A stretch of DNA of 64,000 bases from assembly GCF_018362975.1 (NCBI RefSeq), contig NZ_CP074371.1, positions 7,378,001 through 7,442,000 on the forward strand, in the 5' to 3' direction. Origin of the DNA: Nocardia tengchongensis. Its GTDB lineage: Bacteria; Actinomycetota; Actinomycetes; Mycobacteriales; Mycobacteriaceae. This document shows positions 35,362 to 44,258 of this stretch, piece after piece; positions within the stretch are counted from its first letter, which is position 1; each line of letters starts with the position of its first letter. The position numbers were made by a program, and so were the translations under genes. The notes under the pieces are model-generated. The model was given only the letters and a program-made list of their open reading frames with translations. It was not told where the DNA came from and ran no database searches.

Positions 35362-36918
35362 ATGGATTCGAATGGGGTGACACTCGACGACTGCGGCATC
35401 GCTGAACTGGCGGCCGCGGTTGCGACCCTTTCGAACTCCGTTCAGAACGCGACGATGACTCAGTTCTCCGATGAGGATGTCGTGGCGTTGATGCAGCAGC
35501 TCGAAGCCTGCAAGCGGCAGCTGGCTGCGCTGGATACGCGGCTGATTATCGAAGCTGGAGAACGGTCGCTGCATGCACGTTCAGGCGCGGGGAAGATGGT
35601 GCCGTTCCTGCGCCACACTCTCGGACTGTCCCGGTATGACGCCGCCCTGCGGGTGAAGGTCACTCATCACTGCGGAGAGTTCTTCGAGCCGTCGGGCCAC
35701 CTGCGTCCGGCGACCCTGCCGGTGACGGCGGAAGCCTTTGCTGCCGGGGATATCTCGCGGGATCACGTGCGCAACATCATGGACGTGATGGACCACCTCC
35801 CGACCGACATCCCCACCGAAGCACGTGTAGAGGCCGAGGAGATCCTCGTTTCGTACTCGCGTGAAGGCTGGCCCGATGACCTGCCGAAGATCGGCCGGGA
35901 CATTCTGGCGCGCCTGGATCCGGACGGGAAGGTTGTCTCCGACGCCGACCGTCGGCGTCGCCGCGGGATCACCCTGTGCCGCCCCGGCGTGGATGGCATG
36001 TCGCGGATCGAAGGCTGGATCACTCCCGAACTCCGTGCCTGCCTGGATGCTGTGTTCGCCAAGCTCGCACGCCCGGGAATGTGCAACGTCGAGGATGCGG
36101 AAAGCCCCACGGCCAGTGGCGGGTTCATCGCCGACAGCATTCTCGATGCTGCCGCGCGGCGTGACCGTCGTGATGCCGGGCAGCGCACCCACGACGCGCT
36201 GATGGCTCTGGTACAGCCGGGTGTGAACATGCGCGCCCTTGGGATGCACCGGGGCCTGCCGGTCGAGGTTGTCCTCACGATGAGCCTGACCGACCTGGAG
36301 AACGGGACCGGGGTGGCCACCACCAACACCGGCACCCAGATCTCCATCAACGAAGCCCTCAAGATGGCCGAAGGCACCCACCCGATCATCGCGGTCCTCG
36401 ACGGCGACGGGATGCCGCTGTACCTGCAGCGGTCCCGCCGCACCGCCAACCGGGCCCAACGCCTCGCGCTGATTGCCCGCGACAAGGGATGTACCCGTCC
36501 GGGTTGTGAACAACCCGCCTCGATGTGCGCCGCCCACCACGTGAACGGTTGGGCAAAAGGCGGACCCACCGATATCAACAACCTGACCTTGGCGTGCGAT
36601 CACTGCCACGCGTTGATCAACGATGGGCCCGATGGCTGGAAAACCGTTGTCATGGGCAAGGACTCACCCGATCGGGGTCGAACGGGGTGGATTGCACCGA
36701 AGAGTGTTGATCCCACCGGCACGCCGCGCGGTGAACGATCGCCATCACGTGGGGCAGTCGATCGCGGCTGCGATCGATTCGAGCTGTCGAAAGTGGCGCT
36801 CACGGGTGGCATGAATCCAGTGCTGCTCGTGTCCTGCTGGCGTGCGCAAAACTACATAGAGTGTGGTCGCCTCGCCTGCCCTACCGCACTTGGGCTGACG
36901 CCAAGCCGGGTGCCGTGA
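35362..36918 (+). CDS. DUF222/HNH endonuclease-domain protein (13E12-type)
   Basis: 518 aa as read. DUF222 spans residues about 30-380 and the HNH motif follows: CTRPGCEQPASMCAAHHVNG, then LTLACDHCHALIND. These proteins belong to the multi-copy 13E12-type family of mycolic-acid actinobacteria; their role is unknown, and transposition has been suggested but not shown. The end looks wrong: the typical tail (TPRVNDRHH...) appears in the next frame if one G at about 36730 is removed, giving a stop at 36814. The 500-bp neighbourhood is less GC-rich than the rest of the window. Confidence 0.82.
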   Translation: MDSNGVTLDDCGIAELAAAVATLSNSVQNATMTQFSDEDVVALMQQLEACKRQLAALDTRLIIEAGERSLHARSGAGKMVPFLRHTLGLSRYDAALRVKVTHHCGEFFEPSGHLRPATLPVTAEAFAAGDISRDHVRNIMDVMDHLPTDIPTEARVEAEEILVSYSREGWPDDLPKIGRDILARLDPDGKVVSDADRRRRRGITLCRPGVDGMSRIEGWITPELRACLDAVFAKLARPGMCNVEDAESPTASGGFIADSILDAAARRDRRDAGQRTHDALMALVQPGVNMRALGMHRGLPVEVVLTMSLTDLENGTGVATTNTGTQISINEALKMAEGTHPIIAVLDGDGMPLYLQRSRRTANRAQRLALIARDKGCTRPGCEQPASMCAAHHVNGWAKGGPTDINNLTLACDHCHALINDGPDGWKTVVMGKDSPDRGRTGWIAPKSVDPTGTPRGERSPSRGAVDRGCDRFELSKVALTGGMNPVLLVSCWRAQNYIECGRLACPTALGLTPSRVP

Positions 36919-37213
36919 GCCGCCGATCCCGGCCCACGGACTGCACGCATCACCTACTCGAGACATAGCCCAAAGACTCAAAGACCCAAAGATCTCGAGG
37001 ACGCGGGACGACCCCCAACCCTTCCCTCCCAGCACACTTCACAGTGCGTGTACCTCGACAACTCCAGAGTGCTTGTACCCCCACACCGGGCCGATCCACG
37101 GCCGAGCCGTAATGGGGCTGGAAGGCGAGCGAGCGTCCCAACCCAGCCAGCCCCTCTCCCTTCTCCAGGCGTCTTTTATCTTTTGGTCCTTGATCTTTTG
37201 TCCCCGTCCTTTT
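36919..37213. other. non-coding gap with low-complexity AAAG/CTTTT tracts
   Basis: No gene is supported here. The stretch contains AAAGACTC/AAAGACCC-like repeats around 36970, a direct repeat AGTGCGTGTACC / AGTGCTTGTACC (37043 and 37068), an 8-bp inverted repeat (37114-37121 with 37147-37154) and pyrimidine tracts of the form CTTTTRTC before the palindrome at 37214. Confidence 0.5.
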
Positions 37214-37238
37214 ATCTAGGACCGAATCAGTCCTAGAT
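37214..37238. promoter_or_regulatory. 25-bp palindrome upstream of AlkZ-like gene
   Basis: ATCTAGGAC, 7-bp spacer, GTCCTAGAT: perfect 9-bp arms, ending 18 bp before the ATG. Candidate operator, perhaps for autoregulation because the downstream protein is a winged-helix type. Confidence 0.55.
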
Positions 37239-37256
37239 GCCTCCGACAATCGACTC

Positions 37257-38359
37257 ATGCCGGAACAACTCTCGCTGCGCACCCTCAACCGCACCCTCCT
37301 GCTGCGTCAGAGGTTGAACGAGCGGGTGGATATGCCCGCCGCCGACCTGATCCGCCACCTCGTCGCAGTGCAGGCGCAGGAGCCGAACTGGCCGTACGTC
37401 GGACTGTGTTCGCGGCTCAGCGACTTTCGACCGGATGAGCTGTCGGGGCTGCTGGAGGATCGAACCATTTTGCGCGCCACCACGATTCGACGGACTGTCC
37501 ACCTGACGGAAGCCCAGGACTATCGCTGGCTGTATCCGACGGTCCGGCCCGCCATCGAACCCACACTGCGTTCAGTCCACCTCCGGGATGCGACAGAGGG
37601 CTTGGATATCTCCGAATTCACCTCGGCTGGACGAGAATTGCTGACCGGGGCCACCGTCTCCCGCCGCGAGCTCGGCAAGCAGTTGTCGGAACGATTCCCC
37701 AATCGCGAGCCCCGCGACCTGGTCCATGCCCTCGGCATCATCCACCCGTTGGTGCACCACGCCGCTGCGGGCACCTGGGGTGCTTGGCGCGGCCGGTCGG
37801 TCTCGGTGTCGCTGGCGGAGGAAGTGGTGGGGGCGCCGCTGGCGGGTGGGCCGGAGCCGGAGATGTTGGTGCGGCGGTATCTGGCCGCGTACGGTCCGGC
37901 TACCGCTGCCGATATTCAGGAGTTCGCGGGCGTCACCAAGCTCGCGGCGGTGTTGAACACGATGCGTGCGGAACTCCGGGTGCTGCAGGATGATTCGGGG
38001 CGGGAGCTGTTCGATCTTCCGGATGCCGTGATCGCGGAACCGGATCTTCCGGCGCCGGTCCGGTTCCTGCCCGCGTTCGACAACTCGTGCCTCGGGCACC
38101 GGGATCGGCGTCGGATCATCGGCGACCAGGACCGCGCACGTATCGCGAAGATCGCTTCCGGCGGGGTGTACCGATGTATTTGGTCGACGGGTTCGTGCAC
38201 GGCCGTTGGGATTTGAACGGGTCGACCATTCGGGTCACGCCGTGGCATCCGCTCGCGGCCGGCGACGCGGACGCCCTGCACGCTGAGGCTGAAAGACTGC
38301 TTCCCCTCCTCGCGCCTGGCGAGAAGGGGAAGCTGGTGATCGAGAAGGTCGCTGCTTAG
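37257..38359 (+). pseudogene. AlkZ-like winged-helix (HTH_42) protein, frameshifted
   Basis: 367 aa after correction of one missing base between about 38150 and 38190: the frame breaks in KIASGGV and resumes MYLVDGFVHGRW in the next frame. It belongs to the winged-helix superfamily that includes the AlkZ DNA glycosylases. The stretch HLVAVQAQEPNWPYVGL contains the Q-A-Q motif that corresponds to the catalytic QxQ of AlkZ/AlkX proteins. It may therefore repair alkylated bases or interstrand cross-links; regulatory function is an alternative. It ends in a 3-bp overlap with the convergent phosphatase. Confidence 0.75.
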
Positions 38360-39147
38360 CCGACCAGGACTTCGCGGAGTCGCTGGAGTTCGGCGGGCGA
38401 AAGGCCGTTGGCGAGTAGCCATTCGGCGGCGCCACCGCGCTCGGCGTGCAGGTTGTGCAGGAAGCCGAGCATGACCTCCGGGGAGACGGCCAGGATGCCG
38501 GTGTTGGTCTGCGGCAGGCCCTCGTAGGAAGGGAGGGCGTCGAGACGGTCGCGGACCCGCTGGATGCGCTCGTTGGTGAGGGCGTAGTCGTGGGCGATCG
38601 CCTCGGCGGAGACGCCGACCGCATCCAGGAGGATGGCGGCCAGCACGCCGGTGCGGTCTTTGCCTGCGGCACAGTGGAACAGGACCGAGTGGCGAGCCGG
38701 GTCGATGATGAGCCGGACCGACTCCACGATGTGCTCGCCGCTACCGCCGAGGAGCTGGCCGTACAGCTCGGTGAGGTCCACGCGGGTCTTGTCGGGGACC
38801 AGATCGCGGGCCGCCAAGGACGACTGCGGCGACTTGCGGATCGGCAGGTTCGCGATGTGCACCTCGGAGTCGCCGATCAGGCCGTAGCCTTCACGCTCCA
38901 CCTCGTCGGGCAGGCGCAGGTCGATGACCGTGCGCAGGCCCAGCTTGTCCACCAGGTGCGACAGGTCATCGCAGGTGGCCTGCTGCAACGTGCTCGAGCG
39001 CAGGACCACGCCGAAGCGGGTGGCGCCGCCGCCCGCGACCGGGAGCCCGCCCAGGTCGCGAACATTGTCGATCTGGTCGAAGTCGATCCAGCGGCTGGTC
39101 ATGTGCTGGGACACAGGATGCTGGGACGTTGAATGATCAGTGGGCAC
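38356..39147 (-). CDS. MptpB-like tyrosine phosphatase, cytosolic
   Basis: 263 aa. The P-loop FHCAAGKDRTG, the N-terminal FDQIDNVRDLGGLPVAGGG and DLRLPDEVEREG match the PtpB/LipA phosphatase family. There is no signal peptide, unlike its relative at 25236. The start is a GTG at 39147 overlapping the last 11 bases of the dikinase-like gene, so the two are translationally coupled. The pairing suggests the phosphatase acts together with, or on the product of, the phosphotransfer protein; this is inference. Confidence 0.85.
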   Translation of the reverse strand: MPTDHSTSQHPVSQHMTSRWIDFDQIDNVRDLGGLPVAGGGATRFGVVLRSSTLQQATCDDLSHLVDKLGLRTVIDLRLPDEVEREGYGLIGDSEVHIANLPIRKSPQSSLAARDLVPDKTRVDLTELYGQLLGGSGEHIVESVRLIIDPARHSVLFHCAAGKDRTGVLAAILLDAVGVSAEAIAHDYALTNERIQRVRDRLDALPSYEGLPQTNTGILAVSPEVMLGFLHNLHAERGGAAEWLLANGLSPAELQRLREVLVG

Positions 39148-41302
39148 GGCCGGCCGCCGCCTCTTCGGCGCGGGTCAGGCCGCACAGGCCGATCAGGTCT
39201 TCGTGCAGCTCGAACCACACGGTGTGGTAGCTGTCCATGATGGGACGCGCCACGTAGGTGTGGTCACCCTCGCCGATGCGCTCGACAGCGCGGTCGAGGC
39301 GATCCAGGTAGCGGGACAGGCGCGGGGCCAGGCCGCCCAGGCGGGCGATCAGCGGGCGCAGCGTCTGGTGGGTCCCGTTGAGGCGGGCCAGCACCGAGGC
39401 GTCGTAGTCGGCGTCGGCGTGGTCGTTGACCGTGGCCGGGTCCTTCATCTGCCAGTCGGTGATGATCACCTTGAGGTCGGCGTTGTAGACGCAGAACTCG
39501 TCGTAGGCGGCGGTCATGGCCGCGGCGTCCACGGTGCCGCGCTCCTCGGCGAGCAGCTGCTCCAGGCGCGGACGACCCTCGGGGGTGATGCGGAAACCGG
39601 CCGGGGTGGTGGCACAGAAGCCCGCGGCCACCAGATCCTCACAGCAGGAGGCGATCTCGGCGGCATCGGAGAACAGGCTGGCCGCCAGATTGTCGGCGTT
39701 CACCCGGCCCTTGATGCCCACCAGCCGCAGCACGGCCAGTTCGGTGACAGGAACCTGCACGGCGGTCACTTCCTCCTGCTCGACATTCTCGGTTGCGGCG
39801 GAACGGTTTTCCAGACGCTCGGCCAGCTGTGCGCCCTCGACGCCCGCCCACTGGGCCAGCTGGCGCACATCGTCGAGCACGGCCTGCTCGACCGGCTTGG
39901 CGACGACCTCGCCGGGCAGCACCAGGCCGGCGCCGCCGTCGACGGTCACGGTCTTGCCGGTCAGCGCGGCGACCACACCGGGCCCGCAGCCGACCACACA
40001 CGGGCGGCCGAGCTCGCGGCTCACCAGCGCGGCATGCGAAGTGGTGCCGCCCAATTCGGTGACGATGGCCCGCGCGGCGATCATGCCGTGCAGATCGTCG
40101 GGGCTGGTGGTGGGACGCACCAGGATGATGTCCTCGCCCGCTTCGGCGCGGGTCTCGGCCTCGTCGGGATCGGTCACGACAACACCGGAAGCCAGTCCGG
40201 GGCAGGCGGATTCGCCGCGCGCCAGCGGCTCGTGACCGGCACTGTCGCCGGAGGCCGGGCGCAGCACCTCACGCACCTGATCGGGGGTGACCCGATCCAG
40301 GGCCTCGTCGGCGCTGATCAGGCCCTCTTCCACCATGGCGACCGCGGTACGCACCGCCGCCCGCGCCGACCGCTTGGCCGGACGCGACTGCAGCAGCCAC
40401 AAGATGCCGGATTCGACGGTGAACTCGATGTCCTGAAGATCGCGGCCGTCCCGCTCCAGCAACTGCGCGGCGGCGATCAGCCGCTCGTGCACCGCGGGCT
40501 GGCTGACGGCCAGGTCGCCGAGGGGGCGCGGGGTCAGGCGGCCGGACACCACGTCCTCGCCCTGCCCGCCGACCAGCCACTCGCCGTAGACGGGGCCGTC
40601 GCCGGTGTTGGGGTTGCGGCTGAAAAGCACTCCGGTGCCGGACGATTCGTCGAGGTTGCCGAACACCATGGCCTGCACGGTGACGGCGGTGCCCATCGTG
40701 TCGGCCAGGCCGCGGTGGGCGCGATAGGTCTTGGCGCGCGGGGAGTCCCAGGACCGGAAGACGGCCTCGACCGCGCCGCGCAGCTGCTCCCACGGATCGG
40801 TCGGGACCGCGCCGTTCGCGTCGCCGAGCACGGTCTCGCGGTACTGGTGCACGAAACGGTCGCGGGTGTCCTGCGCGTAGCCGGGGTTGCGGGTCTCGGC
40901 GGCCAGCGCCTGCTGCACCGCGTCGGTCATACCCAGGTTGAGGACGGTGTCCATCATGCCGGGCATGGAGATGGCCGCACCCGAACGGACCGACACCAGC
41001 AGCGGGCGATCCGCCGAACCGAAGCGGCGGCCCGTGCCGCGCTCGATCACGGCGATGCCCGCGAGCACCTGCGCCCAGATCTCATCGGCGATCGAGCCGC
41101 GCTCGGTGTAGTCGGCCCAGCCGTCGGTGGTGATCACGAACGCGGGCGGCACCGGCAGCCCGAGCGCCCGCATGTGATCGATGCTCCACGCCTTGCCGCC
41201 GATCTTGTCCCGCGACAGTCCACACGCGCCGTCGAGTTCGACAACGGTCGTCGCGCCCGCCGCAAGGTCCAGGCGCTGCGCAAGCTCCGTTCCGGCCGTC
41301 AT
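39137..41302 (-). CDS. ppdK: truncated pyruvate phosphate dikinase-like protein (ATP and His domains only)
   Basis: 721 aa. The ATP-grasp domain has DKIGGKAWSIDHMRALGLPVPP, VSVRSGAAISMPGMMDTVLN and LLQSRPAKR. The swivelling domain has the phospho-His in TELGGTTSHAALV. The C-terminal PEP/pyruvate-binding barrel of true PPDK is missing. In its place lies about 220 aa with a winged-helix-like part (TELAVLRLVGIKGRV...) and an Asp/His-rich end. A short PPDK-like protein is also known in M. tuberculosis. AAGGAG precedes the ATG at 41302. It is the first gene of a unit with the MptpB-like phosphatase and is divergent from a FadD3-like ligase. Confidence 0.82.
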   Translation of the reverse strand: MTAGTELAQRLDLAAGATTVVELDGACGLSRDKIGGKAWSIDHMRALGLPVPPAFVITTDGWADYTERGSIADEIWAQVLAGIAVIERGTGRRFGSADRPLLVSVRSGAAISMPGMMDTVLNLGMTDAVQQALAAETRNPGYAQDTRDRFVHQYRETVLGDANGAVPTDPWEQLRGAVEAVFRSWDSPRAKTYRAHRGLADTMGTAVTVQAMVFGNLDESSGTGVLFSRNPNTGDGPVYGEWLVGGQGEDVVSGRLTPRPLGDLAVSQPAVHERLIAAAQLLERDGRDLQDIEFTVESGILWLLQSRPAKRSARAAVRTAVAMVEEGLISADEALDRVTPDQVREVLRPASGDSAGHEPLARGESACPGLASGVVVTDPDEAETRAEAGEDIILVRPTTSPDDLHGMIAARAIVTELGGTTSHAALVSRELGRPCVVGCGPGVVAALTGKTVTVDGGAGLVLPGEVVAKPVEQAVLDDVRQLAQWAGVEGAQLAERLENRSAATENVEQEEVTAVQVPVTELAVLRLVGIKGRVNADNLAASLFSDAAEIASCCEDLVAAGFCATTPAGFRITPEGRPRLEQLLAEERGTVDAAAMTAAYDEFCVYNADLKVIITDWQMKDPATVNDHADADYDASVLARLNGTHQTLRPLIARLGGLAPRLSRYLDRLDRAVERIGEGDHTYVARPIMDSYHTVWFELHEDLIGLCGLTRAEEAAAGRAH

Positions 41303-41495
41303 GTCACTCCTTCGAGATTCTGGATTCATTCGCACTCCAGCGTTTTCCGCCGCTGATGGAGCGGCCTGCCGGGCAATATCCGTCCCCCCGACGGTTCCAC
41401 TACAACGAGGGTGCCGTGTGACGCCCCGCACCCCCAAGTCCCATCCCGATGACCGGAACGGTGTTTAATTTGCCCCTCCGCTTCGCTGCGGGGCG

Positions 41496-41590
41496 GGTTC
41501 GCGGCGCTGGGGGTCTCGTTCTTCCCTCCCTCCGCTCCTCCGCTTCGCTCCCCCGCTCCACTCAGTCCAGAACGAGACGCGCCGCGAACC
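41496..41590. repeat. large inverted repeat / hairpin
   Basis: Left arm 41496-41507 and 41513-41522 pair perfectly with 41579-41590 and 41569-41578 respectively, giving 22 bp of stem interrupted only by a 5-nt bulge (TGGGG). The 46-nt loop is C/T-rich. It could fold as RNA on either strand, extrude as a cruciform, or be a REP/MITE-like element. Confidence 0.65.
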
Positions 41591-41605
41591 ATGGGCGCAT
41601 CTTTT

Positions 41606-41639
41606 ATCGGCGGCTGACGCGCATCGGCGGCTGACGCGC
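41606..41639. repeat. perfect 17-bp tandem duplication
   Basis: ATCGGCGGCTGACGCGC occurs twice in direct tandem (41606-41622 and 41623-41639), about 85 bp before the FadD3-like start. Confidence 0.75.
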
Positions 41640-41724
41640 TGCATCGCTGTGTGGCACGCCCGGTCAGCGGGATGGCACGGCGAAAGCGGGCAAGGGGGTG
41701 TGCCGGGTGGGGCAGGATGGGCGG

Positions 41725-43335
41725 ATGGATCGGCGGCACTCGGGCGGCATCTCCGCGGTCGGACCTGTGACGACCATTCCGGCGCTGGTGGCGGATCGGG
41801 CGCGACGCTATCCCGAAGCGCTGGCCATCGCGGGGCCCGCCGGACGGCTCACCTTCTCCGAACTAGCCGACGAGGTGGCCGCGGTGACACGGGCCGCCAT
41901 CGCCTCCGGGATCGAGGTCGGCGACCGGGTCGGCATCTGGGCTCCCAACAGTGTGCGCTGGATCGTGACGGCTCTGGGCATGCTCGGCGCGGGCGCCACC
42001 CTGGTGCCGATCAGCACCCGGCTACGCGGCCCCGAAACCGCCGATGTGCTGGCCCGCAGCCACGCCAAGGCGCTGTGCACGGTGCAGGAGTTCCTGGGTG
42101 CGGATTATCCGGCGATGCTCGCCGAATCCGGCCGCCCGCTACCGGATCTGGAACATCTCATCCTGCTCGACGACACCCGCGGCGAGAGCGGCGCCGGCTG
42201 GGACATCAGCTCGTGGGCCGGATTCCTGGCCCCCGGCGCGGTGATCGAACCGCAGTCCGCGATCGAACGCTCCACCGGCGTGGACCCGGAGTCCTTCTCC
42301 GACATCCTGTTCACCTCCGGCACCACCGGCGCACCCCGCGGCGTGCTCGCCACCCACCGCCAGACCCTCGAGGTTTTCGCGCAGTGGTCCGACACCGTGA
42401 CCCTGCGCCCGCGTGACCGATATTTGCTGGTGAATCCGTTCTCGCACACCTTCGGCTACAAGGCCGGCATCCTGGCCTGCCTGCTACGCACCGCCACCAT
42501 GGTGCCGATGGAACGCTTCGACCCCGTCCGCGCGCTGGAGCTGATCGAGACCGAGCGGATCACCGTGCTGGCCGGGCCGCCAACCCTTTTCACCGACCTG
42601 CTCGCCGCCGGCCACGAGGACTACATGCTCGGCTCGCTACGCCTGGCGGGCACCGGCGGCGCGACCATCCCCGCCGAACTGGTCCGCCGCATCTGTGAAG
42701 ATCTGCGCATCCCCGCCGTGTTCACCGCCTACGGCCTCACCGAGTCGATCGGCGTCGTCTCCATCTGCGCACCCGGCTCCCCCATCGAACTCGCCACCGA
42801 GACGGTCGGAAAACCCTTACACGGCAGCGAGATCCGCATCGTCGACCGCGAAGGCAAACCGCTGGAATCGGGCGAGCCTGGCGAGATCACCGTCAAGGGC
42901 CCGAATGTCATGCACGGCTATCTCGACGATCCGGAAGCCACCGCTGCAGCCATCGACGCCGACGGCTTCCTGCACACCGGCGACGTCGGCACCCTCGAGG
43001 CGGACGGCTCCCTGCGCATCACCGACCGGCTCAAGGACATGTTCATCGTCGGCGGCTTCAACGCCTACCCCGCCGAAATCGAGCGGGTCCTGCTGCAACA
43101 CCCCGATATTCGTGATGTCGCCGTCATCGGCGTCCCCGACGAGCGACTCGGCGAGGTCGGCCGGGCCTACATCGTCCCGCGCGCCGGAGCCCCCACCGAC
43201 CCGGCCCCCATCCTGGAATGGTCCCGCGCCCGGCTCGCGGGCTACAAAGTGCCGCGGGAGATCGTCTTCACCGACGACCTCCCGCGCAATGCCGGCGGCA
43301 AGGTGCTCAAACAGCGCCTGCGCGACCCGGCCTGA
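41725..43335 (+). CDS. acyl-CoA ligase, FadD3-like
   Basis: 536 aa ANL-superfamily adenylating enzyme. The AMP-binding P-loop reads ILFTSGTTGAPRGVLATHRQ, then NPFSHTFGYKAGILACLLRT, the motif FTAYGLTES and the C-terminal LHTGDVGTLEADGSLRITDR and catalytic-lysine region NAGGKVLKQ. The detailed pattern, especially FGYKAGILACL, resembles FadD3, which activates the HIP rings C/D propionate of sterol degradation. The ATG at 41725 is used; a GTG at 41766 also fits the domain start. It is divergent from the dikinase-like gene. Confidence 0.82.
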   Translation: MDRRHSGGISAVGPVTTIPALVADRARRYPEALAIAGPAGRLTFSELADEVAAVTRAAIASGIEVGDRVGIWAPNSVRWIVTALGMLGAGATLVPISTRLRGPETADVLARSHAKALCTVQEFLGADYPAMLAESGRPLPDLEHLILLDDTRGESGAGWDISSWAGFLAPGAVIEPQSAIERSTGVDPESFSDILFTSGTTGAPRGVLATHRQTLEVFAQWSDTVTLRPRDRYLLVNPFSHTFGYKAGILACLLRTATMVPMERFDPVRALELIETERITVLAGPPTLFTDLLAAGHEDYMLGSLRLAGTGGATIPAELVRRICEDLRIPAVFTAYGLTESIGVVSICAPGSPIELATETVGKPLHGSEIRIVDREGKPLESGEPGEITVKGPNVMHGYLDDPEATAAAIDADGFLHTGDVGTLEADGSLRITDRLKDMFIVGGFNAYPAEIERVLLQHPDIRDVAVIGVPDERLGEVGRAYIVPRAGAPTDPAPILEWSRARLAGYKVPREIVFTDDLPRNAGGKVLKQRLRDPA

Positions 43336-43935
43336 TCAGTTCCCCAGCACCGGGTCCCGCGCCCACCGGTACAGGTGGGCGATCGCCGGTTCCACGATGG
43401 AGCCGGGGATCTCGGCGTCGAACCAGCGGTCCACATGCGTCCAGTGGTACGGGTGCAGTAGGTAGTCGCCGTTGAGCCCGTCCGGATCGGTGAACTCCTG
43501 CTCCCAGACGTGCGTCCAGCGGGCGTGGCCGGGCACCCGGCTCAACGACCAGGACTTGATCGCCGGGATGTGCGCGGGCATGGCCATCAGGTCGGATTCG
43601 AAGCGCGACACCGTCTCCGGCGAGGTGCCCTCTCGCACCGTGAGCAGCAGGGTCCGCTTGACCCGGCGGCGCGCGTCCAGCCGCACCACCCGGGCGTGCA
43701 CGGGAGCCAGCGGCACCACATCGGCGGCCGCGGTCAGTCCCGGCAGCACCGCGGCGGGCGCGGAATCGGTGGTCAGGTCCCACACCGCGCCCTGCCCGCC
43801 GGTGCTGCCCGGCAGGTCGACCCCGGCCGAGCAGTGCGTGACGCGGGGACTCGCGGCGGCCGCCGAGGCGAAGGCGGCCAGCCGGTCGTCGGTGTCGTCC
43901 GGGTGCGGGGCGGTGAGAATCACCCAGCGGCTCAT
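43336..43935 (-). CDS. Dabb-domain (stress-responsive A/B barrel) protein
   Basis: 199 aa. The C-terminal half (RRVKRTLLLTVREGTSPETV, then DLMAMPAHIPAIKSWSLSRV and WTHVWEQEFTDPDGLNGDYL) has the ferredoxin-like layout and aromatic residues of Dabb proteins, small dimeric barrels sometimes found with oxidoreductases of aromatic and lipid pathways. Its ATG overlaps the preceding stop as ATGA, so it is the third gene of a coupled unit after the LLM oxidoreductase and the 108-aa protein. The function is not known. Confidence 0.7.
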   Translation of the reverse strand: MSRWVILTAPHPDDTDDRLAAFASAAAASPRVTHCSAGVDLPGSTGGQGAVWDLTTDSAPAAVLPGLTAAADVVPLAPVHARVVRLDARRRVKRTLLLTVREGTSPETVSRFESDLMAMPAHIPAIKSWSLSRVPGHARWTHVWEQEFTDPDGLNGDYLLHPYHWTHVDRWFDAEIPGSIVEPAIAHLYRWARDPVLGN

Positions 43936-44258
43936 ACCGGTTCCTCCTGCATCGCCATGACGTGCCGTTCGCGGGTCAGCGCGACGGCATCGGTGTCCGA
44001 CCAGAACGCCGCCACCGCGGGATCGGCCGCCGCGGCGGCGCGCATGCCGTAGAAGTCGTAGATGCCGGGCAGTTCCCAGATGATCTGCAGGGCCACCGAA
44101 TCGGTTCCGGTGTGCTCGCGCAGCACCTGCGGGGCGCGCAGGCCGCGGGCGGTCGCGCCGGGCAGGTAGTCGCCGCGCCAGCGGGCCAGCCAGTCCTGGG
44201 CCCGGTCGGCGGGCAGCACGACCCGGTCGAGGACGCGGACGGGGGTCGCCGGGTTCAC
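43932..44258 (-). CDS. small hypothetical protein, 108 aa
   Basis: Starts at a GTG that overlaps the stop of the LLM gene (GTGA) and ends overlapping the start of the Dabb gene (ATGA). It has no recognised domain; the pattern VLDRVVLPADRAQDWLARWR and IIWELPGIYDFYGMR is compatible with another small ferredoxin-like (NIPSNAP/Dabb-type) barrel. The tight coupling on both sides argues it is real and functionally tied to the oxidoreductase. Confidence 0.7.
   Translation of the reverse strand: MNPATPVRVLDRVVLPADRAQDWLARWRGDYLPGATARGLRAPQVLREHTGTDSVALQIIWELPGIYDFYGMRAAAAADPAVAAFWSDTDAVALTRERHVMAMQEEPV

Larger units (their letters stand above)
41303..41724. other. 422-bp non-coding gap with structured repeats
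   Basis: No convincing gene. It holds the large inverted repeat (41496-41590), two CCTCCGCTTCGCT copies (41475-41487 and 41537-41549), pyrimidine-rich spacers and the 17-bp tandem repeat at 41606. The region also contains the promoters of the divergent dikinase-like and FadD3-like genes. Confidence 0.6.

Noticed and set aside
35362..36918. Insertion sequence or homing element for the DUF222-HNH gene
   Set aside because: No terminal inverted repeats, target duplication or transposase; the family is widespread as single chromosomal genes.
39140..41356. A 738-codon plus-strand frame opposite the dikinase-like gene
   Set aside because: Same reason: Gly/His/Val-rich shadow without a ribosome site or domain.
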